In this document: positions 38,502 through 50,335 of the stretch, in pieces | How positions within the stretch are numbered: the stretch's first letter is position 1 | Layout: each line of letters opens with the position of its first letter | From: Trichoplusia ni | Lineage: Eukaryota; Arthropoda; Insecta; Lepidoptera; Noctuidae | Direction: 5' to 3' | Assembly (NCBI RefSeq): GCF_003590095.1 | Contig: NC_039492.1 | Span: 6,944,001 to 7,008,000, forward strand | Length of the DNA: 64,000 nucleotides | The notes under the pieces: model-generated | The model's database searches: none | What the model was told of the DNA's origin: nothing | What the model saw: only the letters and a program-made list of their open reading frames with translations | Position numbers and translations under genes: made by a program

Positions 38502-41500
38502 ATGGAGGATAGAGCAGCCAAGCTAGCATTGGCACGAAAAAAGGTAATTATTTACATCGTGCGCTTTTGATGTTACAAGTTCAAATACTTTATATTTAGT
38601 AAACCTTTTTGAAATGCGTTATTTTAATTTGTTAACTATATTGATGAAATCATTTAGCGAAACCCTTGTTATACCGACCACGAGAATAAAAATGTTAAAT
38701 TTTTCTTGTTGACACGTCATTCATAATCATTAGTGAACAATTACAGATATATCTGTCCCTCTCGTCGTTGTAATCCCGGTAGTGGTCGGCATTCGCGAAA
38801 ACGGCCTGTTAAATAGGCAAGATATATTTAGGCTACACTACAGTACTGCAGGTCTCTGAAATTACGATTGTAACTATAACCATTATGTTATAAATAGGTA
38901 CTACTATAAGTACTCTGTGTTGCAGTTAAAAGATCATCAAGAAAAGAAATCATTTGGCATCCAAAAAGATGATATTGATAATTCAGTAGCCACTGAAAAT
39001 GCAGCAAACTGCAATGTGCAGTCAGTGCCAAAAGGTGATGAAGAATGTTTTATTCACCCAGATAATAAAAATAGTGAAGTTTTTGAAACCATTGGAACGG
39101 TTGATATGAATACAACAAAACCTATTGAAACTGATCCATCACCACCAGTTCCATCTTCTCAAACAGATATAAATGTAACAGAAATATTGATATCAAATAA
39201 AAGGAATTTGGAATTACAAGTCCATGACTTGCAATCGAAGTTGGGTCAGCTAGAATTAAACCATGCTCTAGTTATCAATGAATATAAAGCATGCAACAAG
39301 AAAGTTCATGAATTAGAAAATGAGCTTAAGGACATAAATAATAAACATTTAATTGTTGCCCAAGAAATATCAATTAAGGATGCAAAAATAAGTGAGTTGA
39401 GTTCTGTTAAATCATTACTATCAGAAGAAAACAGTAATTTAATAGAGCAACTGGAGTTTACTAAAACTCTAGTCAGTGCTAAAGAAGCGGAAACCAATTC
39501 ACTACACAGTCAATTATACAATCTTCAAAACCAATATGATGTTATACTTCTGCAACTTCAACAACTAACAAATGGCTCTCCAGATTGTCAACCAAATAAA
39601 AAAGCATCTCATACAGAGAATACTGAAGCTTTGACACAAAAAATTTCTAATTTGGAACAGCAAATGAGTTCTTTACAAAAAGAGAGGGATCAAATGAACT
39701 TGCACTATGAACATTATGTTGCGGAATTAAATGAGCAATTAAAAGCGGTTATGAAAAAAAATGAAGACCTAATTAGAGAGGTTGACAATTTATCTAACAG
39801 AGAAAACAGCCTTATAGAGCAAATAAGTGATATGGAAATCAGAATACAGAATTACAAACTTGATAAGTATAAAATCCAAGAGAATCATGATACTGATATT
39901 TTGAAAGATTTACAAGATGAACTGAATGTTACTCAGGTAAGGAACTTTTTTTAGCAGTACATATACCAGTATATTCTCTAGACACGGCACAAATATTATT
40001 GCCCACTTTGTCCCCCTGCTGGGCAAAGGTATATACATAAATGATTATTTATCATTTAGATATATTTTCATTTTAGATGACAATCAATCTTTTAGTTACA
40101 TTTTTATTTCAGACAGGCCCTTGACTTTAAAAACATATGGTGTATATTTTATTATTTTAGGAAAAGTTGAACAAGTTAAAAAGTGAGCATGAAGAACTAC
40201 AAAATCAATATTCTGAGAGTATTGCTAAAGTGAAGGAGTTATCCGAAGTTAAAGAAACAGAATGCAATCATGAAAATATCAGCCTATCAAAGTTAAATGC
40301 TGATATGGCAAGTGATAAAGTTGCTGCACAAAGAGCAACGGAACAGAATAAAAAACTAAAGCAAGATTTGCAAGGATTAGAAGATGACTTCATCAAAATG
40401 GTATCTATTTTATGTTAAAATTGTTACTACAGGTCTTGTCTTAAAGATACGTTATATTTCTTACGTTTCTATAAGTACCTGATTATGTTCATACTCTATA
40501 AGTACTAAAAATTAAATGGAATACCTAGGTCTGCCTGTCTAACTTATGTATTCTATAGGTTTCCTTTCACACAGATCTAATCATTAATCTTATGTTGTTA
40601 ATCTATTTATTATTATTGATAAATGATGTGTTTGTATAAGGAACCCGTTTTTTGTGTCATCATGTTTTTATTGAATTAATCGAAAGAGTCTACAATTCTG
40701 AGGATTAGAGTAAAATTCAAGATTCGCCGACTTGAACCTTAATTTAAAAAAAATTGGCCAAAGTTTCGGAATTTCAGGCTTATGAAAAGCAAAAAAATAA
40801 TCATTATAATTTAACGGAAGTACATATACCGGAATTTATTTATTCCATCGAAGAAAGGAATGACAGACCGTTCTACCAATTCCTGTTGCTTTAGTATGAA
40901 TGGGTCGAGAGATATGATTTTTTTTTTCATTTTTCGTCTCCATTTTTTTATTCATCTAAACGGCCATCGTAGTTGTTCATTCCTACATTAAAGAATTGCT
41001 GATACTTTCTATTATGTGAGGTATTTTTTCCTTTTCCAAAACGTAACTCATCGGTTGGAAGAATTTTGTTATTCTCACTAGCAATTGTGTAGCTAAATAT
41101 TTCTTTTTACTTGATTTACAGAGTAAAGACAAATTAGAGTTAACTGAAAAAATTACGGCAGAAAAGTATTTAAACCGGGAACTTACAATTAAATTATCTG
41201 AAGTAGAAGAAAAGGCGAAGGAAATGCAAATAAAATTAAAAGCCAAAGATGACGAGATGATTCGATTACAATCAAGTTATAGAGACATGGAAAAGCAGTG
41301 CGAGCTGTTAATAAACTTAGGTAAAAGTAGTAGTACAACTGTGCAAGAAACGGTTGATAATAGTTCAACAAAGGGAGAAACGGAAACGGTGAATGATGAT
41401 GAAGAAGAAGAACATCTTCTAAATTCAAATCATAAGTCGTTAACGGAACAAATAGACGACAAAAATAGCCTACGACTTCAAAAGGAAGACGCGATGCTAA

Positions 41501-41940
41501 AACTTCAGGATCGATTTTTGAAAATAATGGGCGAAGTTGCTGATTTATCGGATGAAAAGCATCGACTGGAACACATCATTTTGCAGCTTCAAAATGAAAC
41601 TGAAACCATTTGTGAATATGTTGCCTTGTACCAACAACAACGAAGTTTATTAAAACGGCGCGATGAGGAAAGAAGTGCTCAGTTAAAAGTATTTCAACAA
41701 GAATGCGGGAAACTGCAATCTGAGCTGGAAGAACTTACTGGAATATTGGCAAGGTTCGCTGACGATAAAGAACTGGCGTCTTATTTCTTAACTGAATCGA
41801 AACGTAAGGATATGGAAAGAGTTATGACGTTACTATCCAACCTCAAAAATAATTCATTAATTGATCCCAGAAAGAAAAATATTGATTTTAAAAACTTCTA
41901 TCCTTGTAATTGCTGTTCTGGTAAGTTAATAGAAGTTTGA
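38502..41940 (+). CDS. GOLGA2: GM130 / golgin subfamily A member 2
   Basis: Coiled-coil tether of the cis-Golgi that binds p115 at its N-terminus and GRASP65 at its C-terminus, holding vesicles and stacking cisternae. Coding exons 38502-38543, 38926-39936, 40161-40400 and 41122-41940 sum to 2112 nt, 703 residues, shorter than the roughly 1000 of human GM130. The N-terminal AAKLALARKKLKDHQEKK matches the basic p115/importin-binding start of vertebrate GM130, KLAAAKKKLREYQ. Heptad-rich coiled coil fills about residues 80-620. The most diagnostic block is LQDRFLKIMGEVADL through ETETICEYVALYQQQRSLLK, which parallels the vertebrate LQSRFMELMQEKADL and ETDTIGEYIALYQSQRAVLK. The protein ends KLIEV, a hydrophobic C-terminus consistent with PDZ-type binding to GRASP65. 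A GTAAGT near 41921 could be a splice donor for a different tail. The first exon encodes only 14 residues and is followed by an intron of about 380 bp. Confidence 0.9.
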
Positions 41941-42108
41941 TAACTTTTGTTATAGTAATTTTATGAACATACTATTGAAATATAGCTAATATTATGAATA
42001 TTCTAAATAATCACTTTATTATTATTGGGTAAAATATTTCAAAACCTTGAAAAAAAATAACGAAATCGCTGAAATTAAAAAATGTCGGAATTATCGGTTC
42101 ATCATCGA

Positions 42109-42350
42109 CGACGATCTCCGTGGTCGAGTGGCGTACACACCGGTTTCAAGGTGTCGCTAGCTCTGAGGTCCCGGGTTCGATCCCCGGTCGGGTCAATGTA
42201 AAAATTCACATTTCTACATTGTCTCGGGTCTGGGTGTTTGTGGTACCTTCGTTGTATCTGAATTCCATAACACAACTGCTCAAGCAACTTACTTTGGGTT
42301 CAGATCAATGTATGTGATGTTGTCCACATTTATTTATATTTATTTATCAT
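42109..42350 (+). repeat. tRNA-derived SINE
   Basis: The head carries a pol III A box (TGGTCGAGTGG) and B box (GGTTCGATCCC) at tRNA spacing. A tRNA-unrelated body follows, containing TGTCTCGGGTCTGGGTGTTT and CTGCTCAAGCAACTTAC, and the element ends in a degenerate ATTTATTTAT tail. The body and tail, and poor pairing of the would-be acceptor stem, exclude a functional tRNA gene. Confidence 0.75.
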
Positions 42351-45290
42351 CATTATATTGTAAATTAATATAAGGAAGGGCGTCTCAACTTGAGTGCATT
42401 ATAGTATGGGTTTCATTTGATTTATTATTTTGAGGATCCAGCCTTACTAGGTAAACCAGATTAATATTTTTGAAGTTAGTACTTATATGGAGAAAACTCT
42501 GTTAGCATTGGTATCAGTGTAACATTATACTGTTACTGGAACGCAAATTTATTCAAATTTCAAAATAAAGGATAAAAAAACGAAAATGCGAATTTATAAT
42601 AAATCAAAGTTTCAGTCATTTTACTAAGTTCTTGGTATCTAAGCACCTTGCGTACTCTGCACTACTTTACTAGTAAAGGTCAACAGTTGGCAAATAGCAT
42701 TATATTATATTTCGACACTCGTAAAAACCTATTCAAAAATTGTTCGTATTAAGTAGCATAGTAATAGCATAACCCATGGTCTAGCAAAAAAAGTAAGTAG
42801 TGTTTGCCAAAGGTCTTTTTTGAATGAAAATGAAAGACACTCATCCATTTATACAATTTGTATTTATTACTGAGCAAAGTATTCATTACAATTTTCTTTC
42901 GTCCGTGCTATCATCATTTTAACATAGAAACGGTGACCGCAAAGAGTCACTGTTAAATAAAAATAACAATTTTTTCTTTACCTTCAAATAAAATATATGA
43001 TCTAAGTTTACCGTCAGTACATTTGCGGTCGACTGTATCTCATACTTCGTCGGTCTTTTGCTAGTGATATTTTATTTTTATAGCAAAGATCGACACATAA
43101 ATATAACTGGTGTTGCCTCGTCAGGAAGCATTCGTAAGCACATGACCCTATCTTCAATTTGCATGTAGTATTTAACAGTTCGCATACATCTAAGTGTGTA
43201 CCATTGGTGTTCGATGGACTGTAGCAACATTGGCCCCATCGAATCCAATCGACTTATTCGAAAAGGATTATTTAACAAATAATAATATTAAAAGAAAATA
43301 ACGATGTCTATTATCTCTATAATTTAAATCTATCCTCTAACGATATTGGTTCAATTAGATTTATTTTATACCTTTTACAGTACAGCCCTCTAGAATTGAG
43401 TCAGTATGTGGCAGCACAAATACATACGTCATAATAACAGAGTGACGGGCTAAATGCTACCAGTTCAAGCGGCGATCGATTTTCGATTCATCATTGTTAA
43501 CATTAAGTTATTTATATTAGATACATATCTAGCGGCATAAATTAGCAGTCTGAATACGCGTTGCATAAAAATGAATCATTGTCAATATCTAGAAATGGTT
43601 ACCAATATCGTTAGGTTCATATAACTAATGCAGGATTGATGAATCCTTGGACAGCGCTAACAAAACAAATAATATAACATGTTTACCAACGTTTTCTTAT
43701 TAAGTATTTAAAAATAGGTACATTTGGTTTCTTTCTTAACTATAGCACGTTTCAATGACATTTTACTAACTAAAAACACTTTTTATATCCATTTACTCAA
43801 CATACGCCTTAATTAAATAACAGTTTATGATTGTCTAATTCCATACCCGTCAAATTTGTCATAGAATTCATTGGACATTATACGCTAGTAAAAGAATATG
43901 AAACCAAGAATTCGATGGAAAATATATATATATATATTACTTTCTTCTGTAACATCTTAATAATCATAATTATTAATATAAAGCCTGACATTTATAACCG
44001 ACACATCAAGTACCATCAAAATCAGTTCAAGTATGTACAAGATACTTTAAATATGTCCCAATCATTAAAATAAATTTGTTTTAATTATCAATCGTTTGCT
44101 TGTCTGTAAACATGTATGTATAAAGTGGACCAAGTTTTTTTTTGTTTAACAGAAATGACTGATATTTGATAAGTTATAAACAGTTTATTAATAAAGTAGG
44201 CCTAGTACCTGAATTAGCCAGCTCTAAGTATATTTATCTAGATAGGACCACTAAAGCAAATTATTATAGAATAAGATCACACATAACCTAATTTCCTATA
44301 TTTAGCAAGTTTGGGTAATATGCTTATTGTTAACAACTCCATGGTGAATGCGCTATTCGATTTGTATCCAACAACAAACTGTAGGTATCAATTTGCCTAC
44401 CTGTTAAATAGGCACAACTACGCAAGCTTGACTTAAATACAATTTTCTACAACTAGAAGTTAAAAAGACAGCCTCAGCAGGAGAAGGTACTTGAATTGGC
44501 TTCACTGCTTCAAATAGATTTTTCAATAAACCTAATCATATTTTGACATCGTAGTTGTCTCAGAACCTGAAAGGCTGATTAATGCACACTTGGACCAGGC
44601 AGATTTGTCTGAAGTATTAAGGGAAGCCATTACAGGCATGTAAGGCGTGATTAACACAGAATTTAGTTATTAATTTTTCATCATCTTAACAGCACTGTTT
44701 GGTTTTTTTATTATCTTCAGCTTAAAATTGAGCATCATTTCAGGATTTAATGGTGAGTACATAAATAATTCTGATGATCAGAAAGTGCAATCACAAAATT
44801 TATGGGGGTAGTGGGATGGGTACCTAGTTGGTTATCTTTCAGACTACAATATGAGCAAGATTTTCAAATAATGATAAGTGAGATTTAATAGAAATTCGAA
44901 GAATATCCCAAGTTGTGACACAAATAATCCCACCTTTGTCCCTAAATGCTTCTTGTATAAAACTGATTAAAACAGCATTATAGGATATTTTTTAAATAAA
45001 TATTGGTCAAAGCCACTCAGGTCAGAGCGCAAGCAATTTTCAACAGATATGTATAGGTTTTAAAACATTTAATTAGCGCACAACACCAGGTATCTTTGAT
45101 AGACTACATCACAGAATTAACTAATGAAATCTTCTTGAAGTCATCAGTTCTGAAACACAAAATAAAGCCATAAATATATATATATTTTTAATACTGTATT
45201 TTTGTAATCCTAATCTAACATCCTATTTTGAGGAAGTTTTTAAATCAATGAAATGATAAGAGATAAAATTCGCTATACTTACAGACTTCC
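42351..45290. other. Repeat-poor AT-rich spacer between GM130 and PSS
   Basis: About 2.9 kb with no gene I can defend. A 66-codon minus-strand frame at 43078-43278, cysteine-containing and not low-complexity, is the only stretch that looks at all protein-like. It has no clear splice context or family match. Confidence 0.4.
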
Positions 45291-48160
45291 CTAGTCGTCT
45301 TTCTTAGGACTTTCAGCATTCAATTCACTATTTGGCTGAAAAAAAAAGAGTTTTGCAGATAGGTAACGCCAATGGCCAACACTTTTAATATTAATTAAGG
45401 TTTTTATTTAGAGTTATAGATAATGCTTACCTCAAAATATCTATGATAGAGCACAACCCCATTTACACAGCCAATGGAAACCATAATTTGAATGACTAGC
45501 CACACAATCACATTACACACTTGTGCTTGACCAAAGAGTTCTTTTCCATTTTTTATACATAACATCGATTCTGTAACCATAATAGCTCCATATACCCAAC
45601 ACTGGGTACCAACTCGCTTACAATTTGGATCCGTAACGTAAGTATAGTATTGTCTGAAAGAAAGAAATGATGAATAGTTAAATTCCAAGTTTTACTGCCT
45701 TATTTCTGTTTTATTTCACAGTAATGTAATATTGATTCACGCCTATTCCCTTATCTCAACTTTATGTTTGCTTCAATACGACGACCATTGTGCACTTTAC
45801 ATACTGTAAAAAGAACAATGCAAATAAGATGAATGCATTACCTTACGGACGGAGCGACAATGACTCCTATGAGACATAGGCGCGCGATCACTAGAGGATG
45901 TGAAGGTGGCATTTCAAAAATGTGTTTCAAGAAAAAAGTGTTAAGTTCAGATATTTGCCAAAAAACCACCAATTGACTTAGAGCACAGAATCGCATGTAT
46001 GTGCTCGTAGGATCTAACCACCGGACTGGTGTCCACTGCACGGGAGTGAACTGCAAGATCGCCCGCTTTATTTTTCCCGTAGTGGATGAAATATCCCTAT
46101 AAACATTAAAAACATAGGATAAGTGTGACTTGAAATTTATAATGTTGACTATATTAACATACATAATTGTATTAACAAATTAAAGCAAAATCTATACATA
46201 CTTATAGAAACAGGGCTTATAAAAGCAACTACTTAAATTAACTTATTTCACCTGAATTAAAATTACTTAGTTAAATACCTAATAAGTTATGGTTACAATA
46301 GCAAAAAGTCCTTTACCTTATGCTGACCCACTTGTATTCTCTCATTTCCAGGGCTTTACAAATCTTAAGCCCACACCATATTCCTAGACCATTGCATACT
46401 AAGACATCTAGTATAACTGAATCCCACCAACATTCTAAGAAGTTAGGAAGTAAGTGTGCAAAAGCTATTTCAGTTATTTCCCACATTATCGATATAGCCC
46501 ACAGAAGACCTGCATGCCTAAATAGTATAGCTTTGAACATCCAACCCAAGAAGTGGCCCCAGGCAAACACATCTACATGAGACCAGACTTTAGACAAGCT
46601 TATATCTGAACAATTAACAGCATACTCCTGAAAAAAAGCCAATATTGAAACATGCTCCTACATTCCCATTTAACCAAATAATTTATATCCATGTATATAG
46701 TATACATGGATACTAATTAACATGTTTTAAATAGAGGCAACAATGATATACCACACAAATATTCTTTTGAAAAACATACAAATATTATGCAATTTCATCA
46801 TTATTTTATTCTACTTAAAAACTATTGCATGGCAACGGATGAATCACTAACTTTTTACATAGGTAAGTGAAGTAAAGGTATTTAATTTAAATTAACTCTT
46901 GTTATGTTTGTCTAAATCAAGAATTTAAATTTTCACAAATATTGTCTATTTTTAGAGATCATAGTATTAGCAAATGCTAATTCAAAAACGGCTATTACAA
47001 TATTTGGCACTCACATACTATGATACAAAGGTTATCTTTCAGTACATAATACAGCAAACGCTAACATTGAAAAAGTAACCTGAATATATTGTTTATAAGT
47101 TTATTTATGTTATTTGGCCTTCATTTTTGATACTACTTGTTGAAAACATATTTTTAGTAACTCACCAGGAAAACAAATTAAAAGTATATTTCGACTGTTT
47201 TAATTTTTAGGTATTGTTGGTTATTTTAATTTCCTTTTTTCATATGATTTTTGTTTTGTCAAGCTTATAAATTACAGTGGTAGTAATTAAATATATTCTA
47301 CTTGAGTGTATTACCTTATCCATATCAATGTGGAAGTTACGAAGGTTGGGGTCAATCCAATACATTATCTCATAAACTGTAGAATAACTTTGGAACAATA
47401 AAAACAACAGCGCAAGCAGGTACAGTACTGATGCTCCAAAGACAATCCTCCAGACTGCTGGATGTGGTCGTGTGAATGGTCCATTGGGGAATGTTAGTAC
47501 TGATATTATGAGAAAAAAGAACACCACACAACAAATTCCTGACCAAATGTTTTCTTGGATTCTGGATTCATCTCTGCAATTAATTAATTGATTATGAAGT
47601 TTGCGCACCATAGCTGTGAATGGTCATCATAAACAGTTACCAATTAAATATTTATAAACAAGTTAATTGAATGATAAAATACAAATAATTAATTCTTTCT
47701 AATAGTTACGAATTGAACTTATACCTTATCAAGTTACTGACATCATAAGAATAATTTTATTGTGTTTCTCAAGTGATTCTCCCAAGTGTCATAAGAATGA
47801 TTATGGTTAGGAATCGTAAAATCTATGGTAGTAAGCAACAAGTCATAAAATCATACATGAGTCTTGATCAATGTTAGGGTCATAGTCGTAACCATATCCT
47901 AACCCCAGAAGTCTAGTTACATCATATCATAACTTAATTAAATAAGGCATAAAGGATAAATGTATACAGTACCTTACAAACGCTGTGTAAATAACGGATG
48001 CAATTGATACTGCCAGCAGTGTTATAGTATGAGGTTTATAAAAAAATTCTAATGATATATCATCCACCGGTCTCTCGTTTATAGAGCTAAAAGCGTCCAT
48101 ATAATCATTGCTAAGCATTCCGCTACTGCCGGACATAGTTCTTTCTTTAGTATCTTTCAT
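45291..48160 (-). CDS. PTDSS1: Phosphatidylserine synthase (PSS1 type)
   Basis: Multi-pass ER membrane enzyme that makes phosphatidylserine by exchanging serine for the head group of existing phospholipids. Minus-strand exons: 48160-47973, 47573-47315, 46627-46317, 46096-45842, 45653-45431 and 45335-45291. They sum to 1281 nt, 426 residues; human PTDSS1 has about 473. Conserved blocks include FFYKPHTITLL, FFFLIISVLTFPNGPFTRPH, YWIDPNLR, EYAVNC, HLLPNFLECWWDSVILD, DISSTTGKIKRAILQFTP, SELNTFFLKHIF and CKRVGTQCWVYG. Several hydrophobic segments fit the known polytopic topology. The C-terminal tail is short compared with vertebrates and ends KKDD, matching the KKxx signal for retrieval to the ER. 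The start is the first ATG of the frame; a second in-frame Met follows nine codons later (MSGSSG). Insects usually have one PSS gene, so PSS1 versus PSS2 naming is nominal. Confidence 0.95.
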
Positions 48161-48439
48161 CTTTATTTTATAATGCGTTATTACTTTATTCCTAAAAACA
48201 ACACTGAATTAATTCACATTATAAATAAGACTAGACTTTCTGACAAACGTACTAGACTGGGTAACATAACTGATTGACAGTCTGAATATGTCAACTCGCG
48301 GTCACAATGGAATTGATTCTTTTTCTTTGACGAACGACGAACAAAATATACGGAGATACCCAAGACTATGGAATAAAGGAGTGACCGTTCAAACTTATTA
48401 GTAACTTATACTCTACTAGCAATGTCTTTGGTTTTACTT

Positions 48440-48730
48440 TATTTCATATTCATATTTTCTTTATTCAATTTAAATACATATAAATTACATTTTTAAATAT
48501 ATATATAAAAAAAAAACAACATACATTTAAAAATATAAAAAATAGTGTCCAACCGGAAACGGGTACAGGGCCCAAGCTGCCGGTGGTCAGGGCTCCAGAG
48601 AGAGGAACCTCCTCACGATGCGTGCCGTGTCCAGAAGTACCGCCCTCTGAATCAAAACCTTGACCCAGACGCCCAATGAGAGCCTCATAAGGTGTTAGTC
48701 GAGGCTCTTGGCTATCAAGCCATTGATGAT
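48440..48730 (-). pseudogene. 3' end of a dead LINE (non-LTR retrotransposon)
   Basis: On the minus strand a frame ending at 48587 reads QRAVLLDTARIVRRFLSLEP and then stops, the usual C-terminal style of Jockey/CR1-like reverse transcriptase ORFs. It is followed by a short AT-rich 3' UTR and an AATAAAGAAAATATG tail. No upstream reverse transcriptase core is present, so this is a 5'-truncated insertion. The exact clade is a guess. Confidence 0.55.
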
Positions 48731-49026
48731 ATTCATATAATTATTTGCAATTCATAATGTTACAATAGATATTAAAGACGCTTAAAGCTAGGTACAATAT
48801 TAAGGACTCTGTTAGGGTATGTTTGCAAAAGAAGGCAGCAACAAAATCTAGTAGTGTGTCTCTTTCTCACAAGGGTCTTGAGAATTGTCAGAAAGGGAAA
48901 GTAAACTACAATATTAACCACTTTTTGAAAAAAATCGTTCTGCCATTGTTTCTAATCCATTTGAGTAAATCTAAACTTTGACATTCGACAGGTTTCATGT
49001 AACCAATTTGAATTTTTATACTTTTA

Positions 49027-49320
49027 CTAGCTGTTGCCCGCGACTTTGTCCGTGTGGTTAGAAGATATGTTATAATTTATACCTGCCTTCTATCTATCTT
49101 GTAGGATTCAGTCAGCGTTTGCAATGTAAGCACAAAAAATGAGTTTTTTTACGACCTCACATTAGAAACCTCAAAAATTGTAGCCTATGTGTTATTCTGA
49201 TGTATTAGCTATATTGTGGTAAAGTTTCATTCAAATCCATTCAGTAGTTTTTACGTGAAAGAGTAACAAACATCCATACATCCATACTTACAAACTTTCG
49301 CCTTTATAATAGTAGTAGGA
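49027..49320 (-). repeat. Helitron-like element, reverse copy
   Basis: Begins CTAGCTGTTGCCCGCGACTT, as at 13169. On the far side it reaches TTCGCCTTTATAATAGTAG, the reverse complement of the family 5' end. The middle (AAATCCATTCAGTAGTTTTT) is the common internal block. Confidence 0.65.
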
Positions 49321-49394
49321 TGTACCTAAACACTATGACCAAACACCTATGACGGTATACCCAAAGACCTATAATAGGACATTTGCGATACGCT

Positions 49395-50335
49395 TAAAGG
49401 TGCGGCTTTATGGAGCCGCTCGCGCTCGTTTGCAGCGACAAATCTGGTCACATGACCCCATTTTGAGTTTCCCGCGTCTATGATTCGCCGACTTATCTTC
49501 ACTCGATTCTGCTATAATATGTACAATAGCCGTTGAATGAATGAGATTGAGAATGCGAAAAGTGACAAATTTAATCAAATTTCATCCATTCTTCGACATT
49601 ATAAAAAGCGAATTTGGGGGATAGATCGTCTCGGCGAATCATTAAGGCGTAGCCTCATAGTCGCTCATCGCTCGTTTCCAGCGACACATATGATAACGAG
49701 ACGCCATTTTAAATTACCCGCGACTCGAAAAGTCGCTGCTTCATGCAGTCGCTAGTCGCTCGTTTGAAGTGATAAATCTAATCAGGATGCGAATTTGTGT
49801 TGCTGATTTCCTAACCTAGTTCGTACCCCGTAGCAGTGATACAAATGAAGGAAATAAAATAGCATAAAAATAACAATACAGTGGTGTTTTTTTAGATTTT
49901 TTGATTCCGTTCCGTTTACGGGAATTAATTTAGATACCATTACATCACCACTTTTGTATCGACTTGTCTCGCTGCTCACTCTCGATCGTTTTTCTTTTCT
50001 CTATTCTGTAGTGTATTCGTATGATCTTTTCCCAGCGACAAAGCTCAACATTATGAGCTTTAACGCTACATATCACGTGACCTGATATGTTGCTGCAAAC
50101 GAGCGACGAGCGACTGCAAAGGCCGTAGTTCAAAATTTTCGTTACCTTTCCTGCGACCATATTTTGTCGCTTTTTCGAGAAGCGGAAATTTTAAAATGGG
50201 GACACGTGATCAAATTTGTCGCTGCAAACGAGCGACCATGCGGCTACGCCTTTAAGGGTGTGGCCTTATGGAGTCGCTCGTTGCTCGTTAGCAGCGATAA
50301 ATCTGGTCGCATGACCTTTTGCTCACGCAGAAAAT
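49395..50335. mobile_element. Cluster of TIR elements related to the 37.5-kb element
   Basis: The arm sequence built around GTCGCTCGTCGCTCGTTTGC and AGCGACAAATCTGGTCACAT occurs in plus orientation at about 49396, 49645, 49745 and 50270, and inverted at about 50090 and 50200. At 50245-50260 two copies meet end to end at GGCTACGCCTTTAAGGGTGT. This suggests nested or tandem insertions. No transposase frame. Family not recognised. Confidence 0.6.

Noticed and set aside
42118..42195. Functional tRNA gene
   Set aside because: It has pol III boxes but continues into a SINE body with an ATTT-rich tail, and the cloverleaf stems are incomplete.
49395..50335. CRISPR-like array from the recurring GCGACGAGCGAC modules
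   Set aside because: Repeats are in both orientations, imperfect and irregularly spaced, and the host is an animal. They are arms of TIR elements.
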